Positions 41,846-53,290 of a stretch of 64,000 nt of DNA are shown here, piece by piece. Below the pieces are notes generated by a model that worked only from the letters and a program-made list of their open reading frames with translations, was not told where the DNA came from and searched no databases. Each line of letters begins with the position of its first letter. Within the stretch, counting starts at the first letter, position 1. Location: the NCBI GenBank assembly GCA_020744425.1, contig JAGMUV010000001.1, positions 2,604,001 to 2,668,000 on the forward strand, given 5' to 3'. This stretch comes from Dactylonectria macrodidyma. Lineage: Eukaryota; Ascomycota; Sordariomycetes; Hypocreales; Nectriaceae. The position numbers and the translations under genes were made by a program.

Positions 41846-44800
41846 TCACCACTCTAGAGAGAGCCGCTCTGCCTCGTCAACCAGTGCCTGAATCACAGGC
41901 CGATTGGCGTTCTGTTCGCCTCGCACCTTATTTGCCTGCCTCGTCCGCGTCCAAAACACAGGGCAGTCCTTGCTGTCGCATGTAACCTCTTCCATAGGCC
42001 CAAGTCCAGAGCAGCTGCGACACACTGAGAGCACTTCCTCGAGACGGCGCTCCTTAGTGGTTAGCCGTGTTTGCAGTGTGAGAAGCGAGGCGGGGATATT
42101 GGTGCGACAGCGTAGACATAAAGGGCTGACTTTATGGGAGAACTTGGCTCTGCAGATGAGACAATGTGAAGACTTCATGTAAAACTCAAGCGTCGTCTTC
42201 TTGGCGCCCAGCATTGCGGCAGGGCGCACTCGCCGCACTTTGGGCATTTCATCATACCACTGCCGCACATTGGCTCCGACGAGGTTGAAGATGCGCTCGA
42301 GCGGCGGAATCAGGTTCTTCGAGATGTAATATTCTGCATCAAGTTGCCACTGCGGGTTGCTGAGAAGTTCCTCGGGCGCGACGCACCGGTCGATTAGTCT
42401 CGCTCCAGGCGCACCCGTGATGACGACGTAAGGGACTCGCTCGCCGTATTGTGGTTCTGCGCGTGCATCTTGCAGCATTCGCTTGGTGCTGATCAACGCT
42501 CCGGCAGGCGCCGTCCCTTTGTCAGAATATGTCCCAAGTCGAACTTCTTTGGCGAAACAAAAGTCCTGGACAGAGATGTTGTTGCGCATTATCTTCCTGC
42601 ACTGCTGTTGGAAATACCTCTTGATTCGACTCAGGTCGGCTGTTTCGAAAAGGAGCCTCAGAGTCTTTTCTTCAATCTTCTGCTCCGCTGGTGTTCCGTC
42701 ACGGCGGACTGTTTCAATCCCTTTCGCGTCAAATTCTGGCTTCCCCTGGTCGCGGCTCTCGTACTTGTAGCCAACGTATCGTTTTTTGGCGAGAAGAACA
42801 CACGGATGATAGACCTTTTCAAACTTCAACCTGACGGGCTGGGGGTTCATGTCTGTGATTGCTTTGGCGATTTCGTTGCCAATGTCAAATGCCTGGTCCT
42901 TCGTTCTTCCTTTTAGATGCACGAACAGGCTGTCCGTGTCACCATAAACAACCTCAGCACCCCACCGCTCAACCGAATGGATGTAGGCAGCTGCCCTCTC
43001 GAGTGTTTCTCGTCCGGTCTGCACGATGCTGTCTGCAATCTCTGAGCAGGGCATGCGGCCCGAGAACGACGCAGAGGTATAGCCGTAGGTAACATTGGCG
43101 AGCAGTTTTAACGCAAGCTGGCGGTTGTTCAACAGCTGTTGGAGCTTCTTGTCATCCAAGTCTTGTTTCATGCCGCTTTTGACCATGACCCGGGTCTCCA
43201 GAATCTCTGTGAGCATCTTGGCGAGGAGGGATTTACGGATCTCTGCTTTTGCGTACATGATGCCGTTGGGTGCAATGTTGATGTGATCCTCAAGCAACGC
43301 CAGGAGGCCCTGCCGCCGCTTATATTCCGTGAATCCCATCTTATTCATGCCTCTCCAATTCGTGATTCTCCCCAAGAAGGTCGAATAACAATAATTATAC
43401 GCAATCATGACGCTCGGATATAGACTTTGGAAGTCTAGGACAAGGACAGGACTGTTATAGAAGGCACTTTGGGGTTCCATGACGAGCGGGAGACACTCAA
43501 GAGCGTTTTGGCCACCCACTTGCTTTCGGCTCGGCGATACGAGGATAAAGTTCTCCGGTTTGGCGATCCTGAACATGATGGACTCAACCTTGAACTGAGA
43601 TCCTCGTGAGAAAACAGAGAAGAAGTCAACACCGAGCAAGCGGGCCTGTTCGCTAGTTCTCGAGACGAGTTCATTGGCCTCTAATATCTCAATGTTCAAC
43701 CTGGTCCGACTTTGGTAATACCTGAGTACTCTGTTCAGGTCTCGATGTTTGCCACTCTGGTACCAGTCCGTTAGTGTTTTCCAGGCGTAGTGAGGAATCC
43801 GACGGTGGAGCAGGTGCCAAACTACATTCTCCATAGTGTACTGAAGGAGATTCAGTTCGCCTCGCATCGCCCTCCATATGTTGATCATATGCCTTCCGGT
43901 AACTCGAATGGTTGATGTCGTATTGAAACCCCACTTGTCATTCTCCTTGCCAAACCTCCCATGTGATTCCGTCTTCATTCGACTAAACTCGTCGCACAGG
44001 TTGTAGTCGTACTTGAGTCGTGCTCTCTCAATCAAATAGCCCCATGAACTCCCATGAACTTCATATCCAGTCAGAATGTCGGGATCATGGGTCCGCACAA
44101 TCTCTACTATTCGGACCATCAAGTCTAATTCTGTAGCCTCTTCTACCACCTCGGCGGCTGTCTGACGTTGTATGAGACGCGGCAAGTCGGCATCGCTGGA
44201 CAGCAAAATGATACCTGCCTGAATTGGATCTGAGCGACCCTGGCTATCAAGAACGGTTTCGTCCGATTTCAGTGACCAAAATATGCATTGAACCTCATCC
44301 TCCTCCGGGTTGGGTACAAAGTTGCCTCGAGTATTCACATGGATCTCTAAACTCATCGTACTCATATACTGGGCTTCGTGTTCGACGCTTGTCTGGTTTG
44401 TCGCTTGAGTGTATTTGAATCCGTGCTTGTTTTTTGGTGTCGGACCTTCGATCTGGGAGAGACATTGCTTCGGGGTCGCCAGGTAGCTTGATGATGGTTC
44501 CTCCCTCGCACGTTGTTCCTTTTTGGACCACCACGTCGCCACTTCATCAAAAGTTGGTGGCGGGATTGCAACTTCCCAGCTTCTCCACGTACAGCTCCTA
44601 CTTTGCCTCTCGTACTTACGGCGCATCTCTAATTTGTCAACGCAGGCGCCTCGAGTGAGCCCATAATTCGCTGGAGAGGTAGCCGTGGGGTCGAATTCAG
44701 GGAGAAAAGGAAGCGTATTGCTTTCGAGGCGGAACTCTCGCCCTGCATATTCTCGAGCCCGACCAGGGACATCCTTCTCTTTGCTATAATAGGCATCCTG

Positions 44801-46946
44801 ATAGATTGCGTCAGGAAGAAGATGGTCTTTCAGGGATGTGACCACCTGTGAGGCGGAAGGAGGGAGTGAAGAGAACATGAGGGTGTGGGGATTTGATAGA
44901 CTTCCCACGGCTCGTTCAAGGTCTGTTTGAGGAATATCGATAAAATTGAAATCGGATGATGTGAAAGAGGAAAAAAAATCAGTCTGAGACCCAGATACAC
45001 CCTCACCCTGAACAAGGGAACGAAGTTCGAAGGAAACGTGCTTGCCGAGCCCACCGTCCTCACTTTGCTGAGACGATGACAGCTGGCTTCTCTGGCTGAG
45101 CCGAAATTTTGCGCTGGGGTCATTCCGGTCTTTCGTAATAGCGAAGTTGAGGGTCTGATTCGTGGTAGAGTGTTCCTTTGGTAAAGGTGTTTGGATTCTG
45201 CCCAAAAACGAAGAACCATTGAAGGGATTAGATTGCGTAGACCCGGATGTAGCTCGTTTGCGCACCTGTCCTCCTTCGCTCTGAGAGAGTCCTTCATCCC
45301 ATTTGCTTCGTTTGACAGGGGTCTGGGACGATGGAAACTCTGGCAGAGAACGCTTGAGCGCATTTTTTTGCGGCAAATTGAGTTGATGGATCTCTGGGAT
45401 CCGCCCGATCAACCCGTCACGATCCGCGGCGTCAACTAGGATTTGGGCGAATGGGATATCGGGGAGCTTGCCAGTTTTTAGCCCGCTTTGGCAGAGCCCA
45501 ATGAATGAAATCTCCTCCAAATCACTCGGCTCATCCGAGGCAGGTCCTGGGCTGGATGCAGATGGGATCGATTGATTCGGTCCGTCTTGAATGGCCTCGG
45601 CAGCTTTCCTCTCAATAGACATCATCATTGTGATAACCTCGTCGTCGGAGTCATCGGGGAACCAGTCATCATCTCCCTGGCTAGCCCGAAGCACCTTTGC
45701 CTCGTCAACTTCAACACTGCTGGCAGGATCCTGTCCAATTTGTGTTTGACCCGAGGAAAGCCCTAAAGCCGGCATGAGATGTGATGGGAAGAGGTCTTCA
45801 ACGGATTCAAGAGCAGTTTTGACTGTGTGTTCAAAAGGCAAGGCTTTCGCAAAGGTTTCAAAGCTTGGCTCAGCTTCACTCAATCCTCTCTCGGTGGCGA
45901 TGAGGTGCCGAATCTGATCCCGGTACTCCTCCTCATGTATCCAGCCTTGTGGTTGTGATTCTCGAGGATCGGCAGACATTGACACGAGAACTTCTGGTGG
46001 GAACGGGGTGCTACCTTGGCCTGGATTCTCCATTTTGCGCTTCCGCCTCCTGGTTTCGTCTTTCCAGAGACCTGCCATGCTGTGTACCAATTTCAACCCG
46101 CTTGGAGTTGGATTGTCTCGCTCAACAAAGTCATGATGTAAAGAACGCCGCTTGACAAGTTTGCGGTTTATAATGTCGTGAACACATATGTCAACCTCAA
46201 TAGAGCAGTGGCTGACTCTGGGAAGGTCATGCTCATCGGTAATGTGATCGGTTGGGATGGACCGGCTATGCCACAGATGTATCGAATTCGACCCTTGGTC
46301 ATGCTCGGGAATAGGAAATCGAAAGTGAGTGGCTGACGAGTCGAGATAGTCACACCCGTACAGGTTGTAATCTGTCATGAATTGCAGTAGGTATTGAAGG
46401 TGAGCTTCGTAAGGCTGGAACTTGTACTTCAAAATGACGCCTTGCTGGAGAAGATCTGCCAGCCTCGTCATGACGATGGGATTGAACATGTAAATCTTGA
46501 GGAAGTATCGGTAGCCCACGTAAAAGCCATAGAAGGGAACACCCTTGACAAGGGTGATTCTCGCCACATACTTTGCGTTTTCGTCATACTGATCGCGCCG
46601 ATAGCTTACTGCCAGTGCATGATCGATGGACAGATGAAGGCGATATATGTAAGCGCCCACTATGAGCAGAGAGTCAGTAACAAGTGTGAGGTAAATCCCG
46701 GCCAGACCAACCTTCATCCGTGTCTAGACGACCCTCGTACTCCACGTAGAGGTAAGGGAAAGCGCCATGAATATGCGCACAAACTTTCTGGCCCGTCTCA
46801 GTCGATCCGAAGACCCTGATGACGGGTACCTTGGGTCCCTTGCTGATTTGCGACGGTCGCACATCATTGCGAAGCTGGGGGTCATAACGAGTCGGCGTGG
46901 CCTGGTAATGGTCGATACAATTCAATCTCACGCGGAACAAGTCCAT
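41846..46946 (-). CDS. REV3: DNA polymerase zeta catalytic subunit
   Basis: Exon 1 46946-46712 and exon 2 46659-41846 join over a 52-nt intron (gttggt...atag) to give 1,682 residues, the usual size in ascomycetes. The N-terminus 'MDLFRVRLNCIDHYQATP' and 'VGAYIYRLHLSIDHALAVSYRR' are REV3-specific. B-family palm motifs are intact: A 'DFQSLYPSVMIAYNYC', B 'LKLLANVTYGYTSASFSGRM', C 'VYGDTDSLF'. The exonuclease-like domain appears degenerate, as known for REV3. The C-terminus has two Cys clusters (CLIC...CLRC and CRSC...CDSKDC), the second of which binds Fe-S in this family and contacts accessory subunits. It performs mutagenic translesion synthesis in the nucleus. Divergent neighbour: SLU7, 393 bp away. 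Confidence 0.97.
46660..46711 (-). other. REV3 intron (52 nt)
   Basis: gttggt donor, atag acceptor; joins '...RLDTDE' to 'VGAYIYRLHL' in phase 1. It has an in-frame stop only in alternative frames. Confidence 0.8.
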
Positions 46947-47339
46947 CGTACTCGTCCCCCCGCTCCATCAGGGTCTGATCAGGAAGATCTTGATTCAGGC
47001 ATCATCCAAATAGATATCATCAAAGCTGGGAATCGAATCACTCGGTACCTATTCACATGTGAGGAACGCGCCTGCGACACCCTTGTAGATACCTGCGGCG
47101 CGCAGTCACGTGGTGATAACCATCCCCTTATCAAGAAACCTTCCTGACTTTATGAACGGCGCATTGTTCGCGACAAGCGGGACGAGTAATCTTTTGAGCC
47201 GCTTTTCATCCGACTCAGTATCACCGCATGGCGGTATTTCTTGGTAAATCAGAATCGTCCACCCATCCCGCACATAGCACTCCGTCCGAGCCAACCCAAG
47301 CCCGAACCACGGCGAATTACATTGACGCAACCGTCCACC
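46947..47339. promoter_or_regulatory. Shared REV3/SLU7 divergent promoter
   Basis: 393 bp separate the two ATGs. No specific operator was recognised. Confidence 0.6.
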
Positions 47340-48731
47340 ATGCCACCACCCAAACCACCTACTGGCGCAGGCGCTGCCTCCAAGGAGGAAAACATCTACA
47401 TCCCTTCCTTCATCAGTAAACGGCCTTTCTATGCCGGAGATGACGATGACGGCAACGACAACGACTATCTCAAACATCAACGTCGAGACGAGAAGAATGA
47501 GAAGTCTCAATGGTACGATCGAGGCAGGAAGGCTGGCCCAGCGGCTACGAAGTATCGGAAAGGCGCGTGCGAGAACTGTGGCGCAATGACACACAAAGCC
47601 AAGGACTGCCTGAGTCGGCCCAGGGCAAAAGGCGCCAAGTGGTCAGGGAGAGATATCCAAGCCGATGAGGTGATACAGGATGTGAAGATGGGCTGGGACG
47701 CTAAGCGAGATCGCTGGAACGGCTACGACGCCAAGGAATACCGCAACGTGGTAGATGAGTACAATCAAATGGAAGCATTGCGAAAGCAAACGAAGGTTGG
47801 GAAAGGGGTCGATGACGAAAGCGACGACGGGGACAAGTACGCCGAAGAAAACGACATGAGCAAGCATCAGAGTACGGCAACGCGGCAACTCAGAATCAGA
47901 GAAGATACTGCCAAGTATCTCCTGAACCTGGACCTCGAGTCTGCAAAATATGACCCAAAGACTAGGGCATTAGTCAACAGTGGTGCCACGGCAGACAAGG
48001 CTGCTGATCTGTTCGCCGAGGAGGGATTCATGAGGGGTTCTGGAGAGGCTGGCGACTTTGAGCAGGCTCAGCGATACGCGTGGGAGGCGCAAGAGCAAAG
48101 TGGTGACACAAGCCAGCACCTTCAAGCCAATCCCACAGCAGGTGAATTTTACAGGAAGAAGGAGAGGGAAGAGGCGGAGGCGAAGCGTGTGGAGAAGGAG
48201 AGACATTTGCTGGAAAAGTACGGTTCTGATGGGCAGAAGGAGATGCCAACGGCTCTCCGCAACATGGCCATCACCGAGTCCGAGACTTTTGTGGAATACG
48301 ACGAGGCCGGCCTGATCAAGGGAGCACCGCGGAGGGAAGTCAGGTCAAAGTATGCCGAAGATGTACTGATCAACAACCACACATCTGTCTGGGGCAGCTG
48401 GTGGTCCAGCTTCAAATGGGGTTACTCCTGCTGCCACTCCTTCGTCAAGAACAGTTACTGCACAGGCGATGAGGGCAAGGAGGCTTGGGAAGCAGCTGAG
48501 AGGCAGCGCAGTGGGGCGAATCTCATCGCAGACAAGCTGGAGGACGAAGATGTGCCGGCCCAGGACAATGCGGATCAAAATGACCAGGGCGATGCAAAAG
48601 CCAAGAAGCGTTCTCGAGAAGAGATGATGAATGGGGTAACGGAAGAGGAGATGGACGAGTACAGGCGGAAACGCACGGTAACAGCCGATCCCATGGCAAA
48701 GTTTTTAGGCAAGGATGAGCTTCTCACATAG
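47340..48731 (+). CDS. SLU7: Pre-mRNA splicing factor Slu7
   Basis: An intronless frame of 463 residues; ATG at 47340 is the first in frame and has accATG context. Features: '[15 protein letters not shown]', the CCHC zinc knuckle '[14 protein letters not shown]', '[23 protein letters not shown]', '[26 protein letters not shown]', '[18 protein letters not shown]' and '[17 protein letters not shown]'. Slu7 acts in the spliceosome at the second catalytic step, in 3' splice-site choice. The C-terminus is charged with a KKR nuclear signal. The length fits the fungal family. Confidence 0.97.
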   Translation: MPPPKPPTGAGAASKEENIYIPSFISKRPFYAGDDDDGNDNDYLKHQRRDEKNEKSQWYDRGRKAGPAATKYRKGACENCGAMTHKAKDCLSRPRAKGAKWSGRDIQADEVIQDVKMGWDAKRDRWNGYDAKEYRNVVDEYNQMEALRKQTKVGKGVDDESDDGDKYAEENDMSKHQSTATRQLRIREDTAKYLLNLDLESAKYDPKTRALVNSGATADKAADLFAEEGFMRGSGEAGDFEQAQRYAWEAQEQSGDTSQHLQANPTAGEFYRKKEREEAEAKRVEKERHLLEKYGSDGQKEMPTALRNMAITESETFVEYDEAGLIKGAPRREVRSKYAEDVLINNHTSVWGSWWSSFKWGYSCCHSFVKNSYCTGDEGKEAWEAAERQRSGANLIADKLEDEDVPAQDNADQNDQGDAKAKKRSREEMMNGVTEEEMDEYRRKRTVTADPMAKFLGKDELLT

Positions 48732-49044
48732 CGCCGCTTGTTGCAGTTTCAAGAAGGATACACAAATAATTACACACAGCGAGTATCATGGAATAGTGGC
48801 ATGGATTGATTTCACGTGAAACTAGTAGAGGGCTTGGACGATGTTGCAATTTCGTTTGACTCATGTACACAGTTGAGCAGGGGAACCTGAGCTTTTTTTT
48901 CTTGTCGTTACCGGCGAAATCATTCCATTTTTATCCTCTGGCCAACGCCGCAAGCTATGAAGAGAACCCCCTTCCCATGAGTGGTATTCCGGCCCCAGCA
49001 GCCCAGACAAGTCGGGAGAACCGTCAATGCGCAATTTGGTGCAT
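48732..49044. other. Convergent 3' spacer of SLU7 and RPS9
   Basis: Contains both 3' UTRs; no gene. Confidence 0.6.
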
Positions 49045-49755
49045 TTATTCCTCATCCTCCTCCTCCGCATCTTCGCCACCCTCAGCAGCCTTGGCCTTCT
49101 TTCTGCGGACACGGCCGGGGCGGCCTCCACCGAAGGGAGAGGTGAGAGCGAAGTCAATGTGCTTCTGGGAGTCGAGACGGACGATGAAAGAAGGAACGTT
49201 GACGATCTGCTTGCCGACGCGGATGTGGCGCTGGCGGATCAGGACACGGGCGTGGTGAATGGACTTCGCGAGGCCAAGCTTGTAGACGCAAGTCTGGAGG
49301 CGGCGTTCCAAGAAATCCTCGATCTTCAGGGCCAGGACGTAATCGAGCTTCATGCGGGACTCGTCGAGGACACCGACTCGGACAAGACGGCGAATGAGGG
49401 CGTTGCCTTCGAAGAGACGCTTGGGGTCCTTCTCGTCGAGGGTAAGAAGCTGACTGTGTGCGCCGTTAGAGAATGCCATCATTTAGACCCGGGGCAGTGT
49501 TTCGAGCTTACCGAGCAGCACGACGGATCTTGGACAGAGTCAGACCGACTCGCCAGACCTCACGCTTGTTGCGCAGGCCATACTCGCCAACGAGCTTCAA
49601 CTCGGAGTCACTACAGGTTATATGTCAGTCTTCGGTCACAATCGACTTGAACAGAGACAAGCTCTTGTTCAGTGGCCGGTGATTACTGACAGTCGGGCAG
49701 CCTCGAAAGGTCTGCGGGGGACACGAGAGGTCTTCGAATACGCGCGAGGAGGCAT
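49045..49755 (-). CDS. RPS9: 40S ribosomal protein S9 (uS4)
   Basis: Exons 49755-49691, 49610-49512 and 49453-49045 (introns 80 and 58 nt) give 190 residues. The protein starts '[22 protein letters not shown]' and contains '[19 protein letters not shown]', '[20 protein letters not shown]', the S4 RNA-binding domain '[20 protein letters not shown]' and an acidic tail '[11 protein letters not shown]'. It binds 18S rRNA in the small subunit near the mRNA entry channel. A 5' leader intron probably lies at about 49760-49809 (gtgagt...acaacag), common in fungal ribosomal genes. It shares a divergent promoter with RPL21. Confidence 0.97.
49454..49511 (-). other. RPS9 intron 2 (58 nt)
   Basis: gtaagc...ctaac...cacag. 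The join gives '...KIRRAAR' + 'QLLTLDEKD' as in all uS4 orthologues. Confidence 0.9.
49611..49690 (-). other. RPS9 intron 1 (80 nt)
   Basis: gtcagt donor, ctgtag acceptor; joins '...FEAARL' to 'DSELKL'. Confidence 0.9.
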
Positions 49756-50138
49756 CCTGTTGTCTTGTTAATTGATGCGCAAGAAAATGTTGCTGGCAAT
49801 AGTACTCACTTGACTTGCTCCTTGGTGTTTGGCGGGAGATGAACTTCTGCACACAAGTTTGAGAAATCGTCAACTTGTGGGGTGGTAAATTTGGCGGTTT
49901 AGAGATCACGTGTGCGCGTTTCCGAAAACCCTAATGGGGCCCTAGGTTTGCACACCACCCACATCCGCCCTTGCCCTACCTGCCCGGGGCCGAAAGAAAA
50001 AATACCGGATTATCTCAGCACCCGCTCCCACAAGCCGCCTTCGAAATCCACAACACCAAGGCGAAAGACTTCACCATCTCTTTCGCCAACCACGACCACT
50101 AACCCCAACCCTCCCGCGTCCCCAGCACACGATTCGAG
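49756..50138. promoter_or_regulatory. Bidirectional ribosomal-protein promoter with telobox
   Basis: 383 bp between the RPS9 and RPL21 ATGs. AAACCCTAA at 49926-49934 is a telobox, known in ribosomal protein promoters of plants and fungi (Tbf1/Rap1-type sites). A near-palindromic CCCTAGG follows at 49940-49946. Paired expression is inference. Confidence 0.55.
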
Positions 50139-50830
50139 ATGGGTCACTCCTACGGAAAGAGAGCGGGCACCCGCGTATGTGCAATGTCGAATTCAATCGC
50201 CGCAGCGCCATGCTAATGCTCTTCTCAGTATGCCTTCAGCCGGCAGTTCCGCCAGAAGGGCATGATCGCCCTGAACACCTACCTCAAGCAGTACCAGTGA
50301 GTTTTGTAATGATTTGAGACCGCATGCAAAGAGGCTGATCGATTGAAAGCGTCGGTGACATTGTCGATATCCGAACCAACGGTGCTGTTCAGAAGGGGTA
50401 AGTCGACTCTCAAACGCAAACGCACCTTGTCGAAAACCGCGATTGCGAGCTTGACGCGGCGACCGAGTAGGTGGACTGTTTGCTAACAGCACACGACAGT
50501 ATGCCTTACAAGGTCTACCACGGCAAGACTGGTGTCATTTACAATGTCGCCAAGTCCGCTGTTGGAGTTATCATCTACAAGAAGGTGAAGCACCGTTACA
50601 TCGAGAAGCGAATCAACATCCGAATCGAGCACATCGCCCCCTCGCGATCCCGAGAGGACTTCCTCAAGCGAGTGAAGGCCAACGCCGAGGCCAAGAAGCA
50701 GGCCAAGGCTGACGGTGTCGCCGTCTCCGTCAAGCGCCAGCCCCTTGGCCCCCGCGAGGCCCGCACCGTCTCTCTCACCGACAGCCCCCCGGAGACCGTT
50801 ACCCCTCTTCCCTACGAGACTACTATCTAA
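50139..50830 (+). CDS. RPL21: 60S ribosomal protein L21 (eL21)
   Basis: Exons 50139-50174, 50229-50296, 50350-50397 and 50500-50830 (introns 54, 53 and 102 nt) give 160 residues, the standard eL21 length. Seen: 'MGHSYGKRAGTR', 'YAFSRQFRQKGMIALNTYLKQY', 'HVGDIVDIRTNGAVQKG', 'MPYKVYHGKTGVIYNVAKSAVG', 'RINIRIEHIAPSRSREDF' and 'PLGPREARTVSL'. All joins reproduce the conserved protein, including the short 48-nt exon 3. It is a large-subunit protein near the central protuberance. Confidence 0.97.
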
Positions 50831-51111
50831 AAAGATTCTGCGGGGTTGTGTGGTGCTTGCTTCTTTTTGCTTGGGGTGTTGCGTCCGGATGGGAAAGAAC
50901 TCTGCATGGCAAGGGCTTGCATTTTGATGTCCATAGGGAATGAGACCAAAAGACATCCTTGGGAACAATACCTGTCTGCGCATTTGATGGACCTCTCGAG
51001 TGACGTGCGTCTAGTCTGTTGGATACTAGGCGATGATACGAGCATGCCGAATAGACTACCCGTCTTCCAAACAACTGTCGGGTGCAACTCAATACCAAAA
51101 GCTGGGAACTT
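50831..51111. other. 3' flank of RPL21
   Basis: No supported gene; short frames only. Confidence 0.5.
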
Positions 51112-51371
51112 CTCGGCGAAATTTTGTGAATGCATTTTGGCCCTCGTGGCACCACACCCTGGTTCTCCTCAACATACTGCTCGTTGCGCTGCTCCCAATT
51201 TGCCACGCATTGAGATCGGAATGCATCATCCTTGCCGCAATCCTTAACAATGATACGCCGATGCACTCTGTTAAGTGGTACATTAGCGGTCTTTCTTGGA
51301 GATACGGAACAGGATCGTTTGCTCGGAGGCAGGGCAGAGTCGGTTTGGCTGGATGACCCTTCCGCTGTCAC
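51112..51371 (-). pseudogene. FunK1 kinase fragment
   Basis: The minus frame reads 'SALPPSKRSCSVSPRK' then 'PLNRVHRRIIVKDCGK', which matches the stretch in fungal FunK1 kinases that precedes 'PIYKASS' and the catalytic core. After 'KDCGK' the similarity ends; no HRD-type loop follows. The frame has only a GTG at its 5' end. I infer a small remnant. Confidence 0.5.
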
Positions 51372-52056
51372 TTTACTTTGGGACTGGTCTCGAGCCAGGA
51401 CTCGAGTGCTGTAGATGGGGGGACTAGTCAGCTCTCTAATATGAACGCAGTGTGTTGCTTTTCTCCGTGTTCAAAGGCATTGCTCTAAGTGCGACCCGCT
51501 ATGAAGCAGCTTATTCGTTACCAACGGCAAGGGTCATCCAGCGGAAGATGTTACTGGCGGCTTGTCGCGAAGCATTACTCTCTTGAAAATGATCTGACGC
51601 AACTTCGGTGTGATGCAAGAATTTTAGGGGACGCGGTCGCGGTATTGCTGACAGGCTCTCGCCAAGCTGGCATCCGCGGTCACAATGTTAGGGGTATTTG
51701 CCTTGATCCGAATCCTCCCAGCATAGATTCACTGGTGTCGTTGGCATCCGAGGTGAGCGTGCACTGAAAGATCCGTCTCTGATGCTGGCATTGTGCCAAA
51801 GGGTGGCCACGGACACAGAGGGAGTTTCGAAATAGTACACCGTCGTGATTACCATTGTCATTCCATGTATCATGGCGCAGCCGCCAGACATCCTCCCGGG
51901 CAACTGGGGGAAGCTCCTAGACGTTGGAGATTACCCGGATGAGGTTACGTATGCTCTCTATCGTACGCAAATGATAGCCTGGCTTGCCTGGCTACCCATG
52001 GGTGAGGTGATGCCTGGCGATGTTCTATCCTTGCTCCTTGGATCTTCTGTGATAGG
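51372..52056. other. Spacer with unclassified frames
   Basis: Frames at 51489-51767 and 51845-52066 (plus) have no recognised motif. Confidence 0.4.
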
Positions 52057-52860
52057 TCATGAATGAGCTTGTATTCGACGTCGTTTTCGTCCCGGTGGAA
52101 GCCTATCCGGCATCTGGCCAATCACCTGTCGTAGTTCTGGGTCGTCTTCGTTCTTGTCGGCATGGTCCTCGCGAACATGCCTAGTGAGTGTCGCGTCAGC
52201 TTGCCAACAGTTGCTCGTGTTGGCTAGGTAGCAAAGATACAGATGACTGCTTACCTTTGGAGGTTGTCTGGGCGTGGGTATTTGCGTTCCATCTCTGGGC
52301 AGAAAGGGTAGAAGTGGTTTGGTGAATCATGAACGAGGCCATGTCTGGTCAATTCGTTTTTGCGCTTGAAGCCCTACGCCACTTTCTGCCCGCGAGCAGC
52401 CTTGGACCGAGCTGTAATGTGGGCGGGCAGATGAACGTCCGTTGGCGTGAGATTTGAGGAGGCATTTGAGTGGGAAAGGATCTGGGTTGAGGCCTAGTAT
52501 TGGCAGTTTGTACTATTGGATCACCGTGGGTATCGTTGTCGAAGACGGTTCAGTTGAGGGAGAGTTGGATTGATGGCTGGTATCGACGGCTCTACCATCG
52601 ACGGCTCTACCATCGTCGGCTCTACCATCGTCAGCTCAACTATCGTGAGCATCACCGACGGGGATGGAATTGAGATTGGCAGAGATAATGGGGCTTCGCA
52701 AGTTTGCTGGCTGGCTCTCTGTTGGAAATTGCTTCTGCGGCTGCAGCAAGCACTCGCAGCCTGACATCTTGCATCTTAGGCCAGGGTAGTTGAGTGTTTG
52801 TCATCAACGGAGGGCAAAGTCACTTGGGCCGCTGCTCCTGCGATGTCCAGGTTACGTCCA
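52057..52860 (-). pseudogene. C2H2 zinc-finger transcription factor, frameshifted
   Basis: The 3' end is well preserved: 'FKRKNELTRHGLVHDSPNHFYPFCPEMERKYPRPDNLQ' joins over a 74-nt intron (52254-52181, gtaagc...cactag) to 'RHVREDHADKNEDDPELRQVIGQMPDRLP' and a basic end. This is the paired C2H2 region of a common fungal regulator family. Just upstream, 'VQGCSRAESGVG' lies in another frame, one G off, and 'FICPPT' in a third. In-frame stops occur further 5'. I call it a decaying gene. Confidence 0.6.
52581..52648. repeat. 15-bp tandem repeat (GACGGCTCTACCATC)
   Basis: About four copies with GAC/GTC alternation, within the C2H2 remnant. The unit keeps the frame. Confidence 0.9.
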
Positions 52861-53290
52861 CCATTTAAGCTGCTATCAAGGCTAAAGAGCCCCGAGATCC
52901 CAAATTGACTCCAACGGTTGGCTCTAGTAATGGATTTGGGAGCGTTCGAGTTTCTGGGGGTGGTGGCGGCGCTCCAAGAGAGGGCAAGAGGGGGATTGAG
53001 CAGCGTGATGTGATCCTACTTTTTGAATCCGTCGATGGTACCGCAAATTTAGAACCGACATGGGCGAACGAACAAAGCACAAACCTGGAGACGTATACTT
53101 TGAAACGAAGAGGACTTGTGATCACCGACGTTGTCAATGACCATTCGAATCCTACTAATACCTACAGCCGCAAATGCTGTCGCGAGTTCAATTTTCTGCC
53201 TGATGATGCTAAGCGACTCCCATTGTCGGAGGACGACGCTTTCGTCCTACGGTCTATCGACGGCAACGTCGAGCAGGACTGCTCGGATGT

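Noticed and set aside
50483..50983. 166-codon minus-strand frame
   Set aside because: Antisense shadow of RPL21 exon 4.
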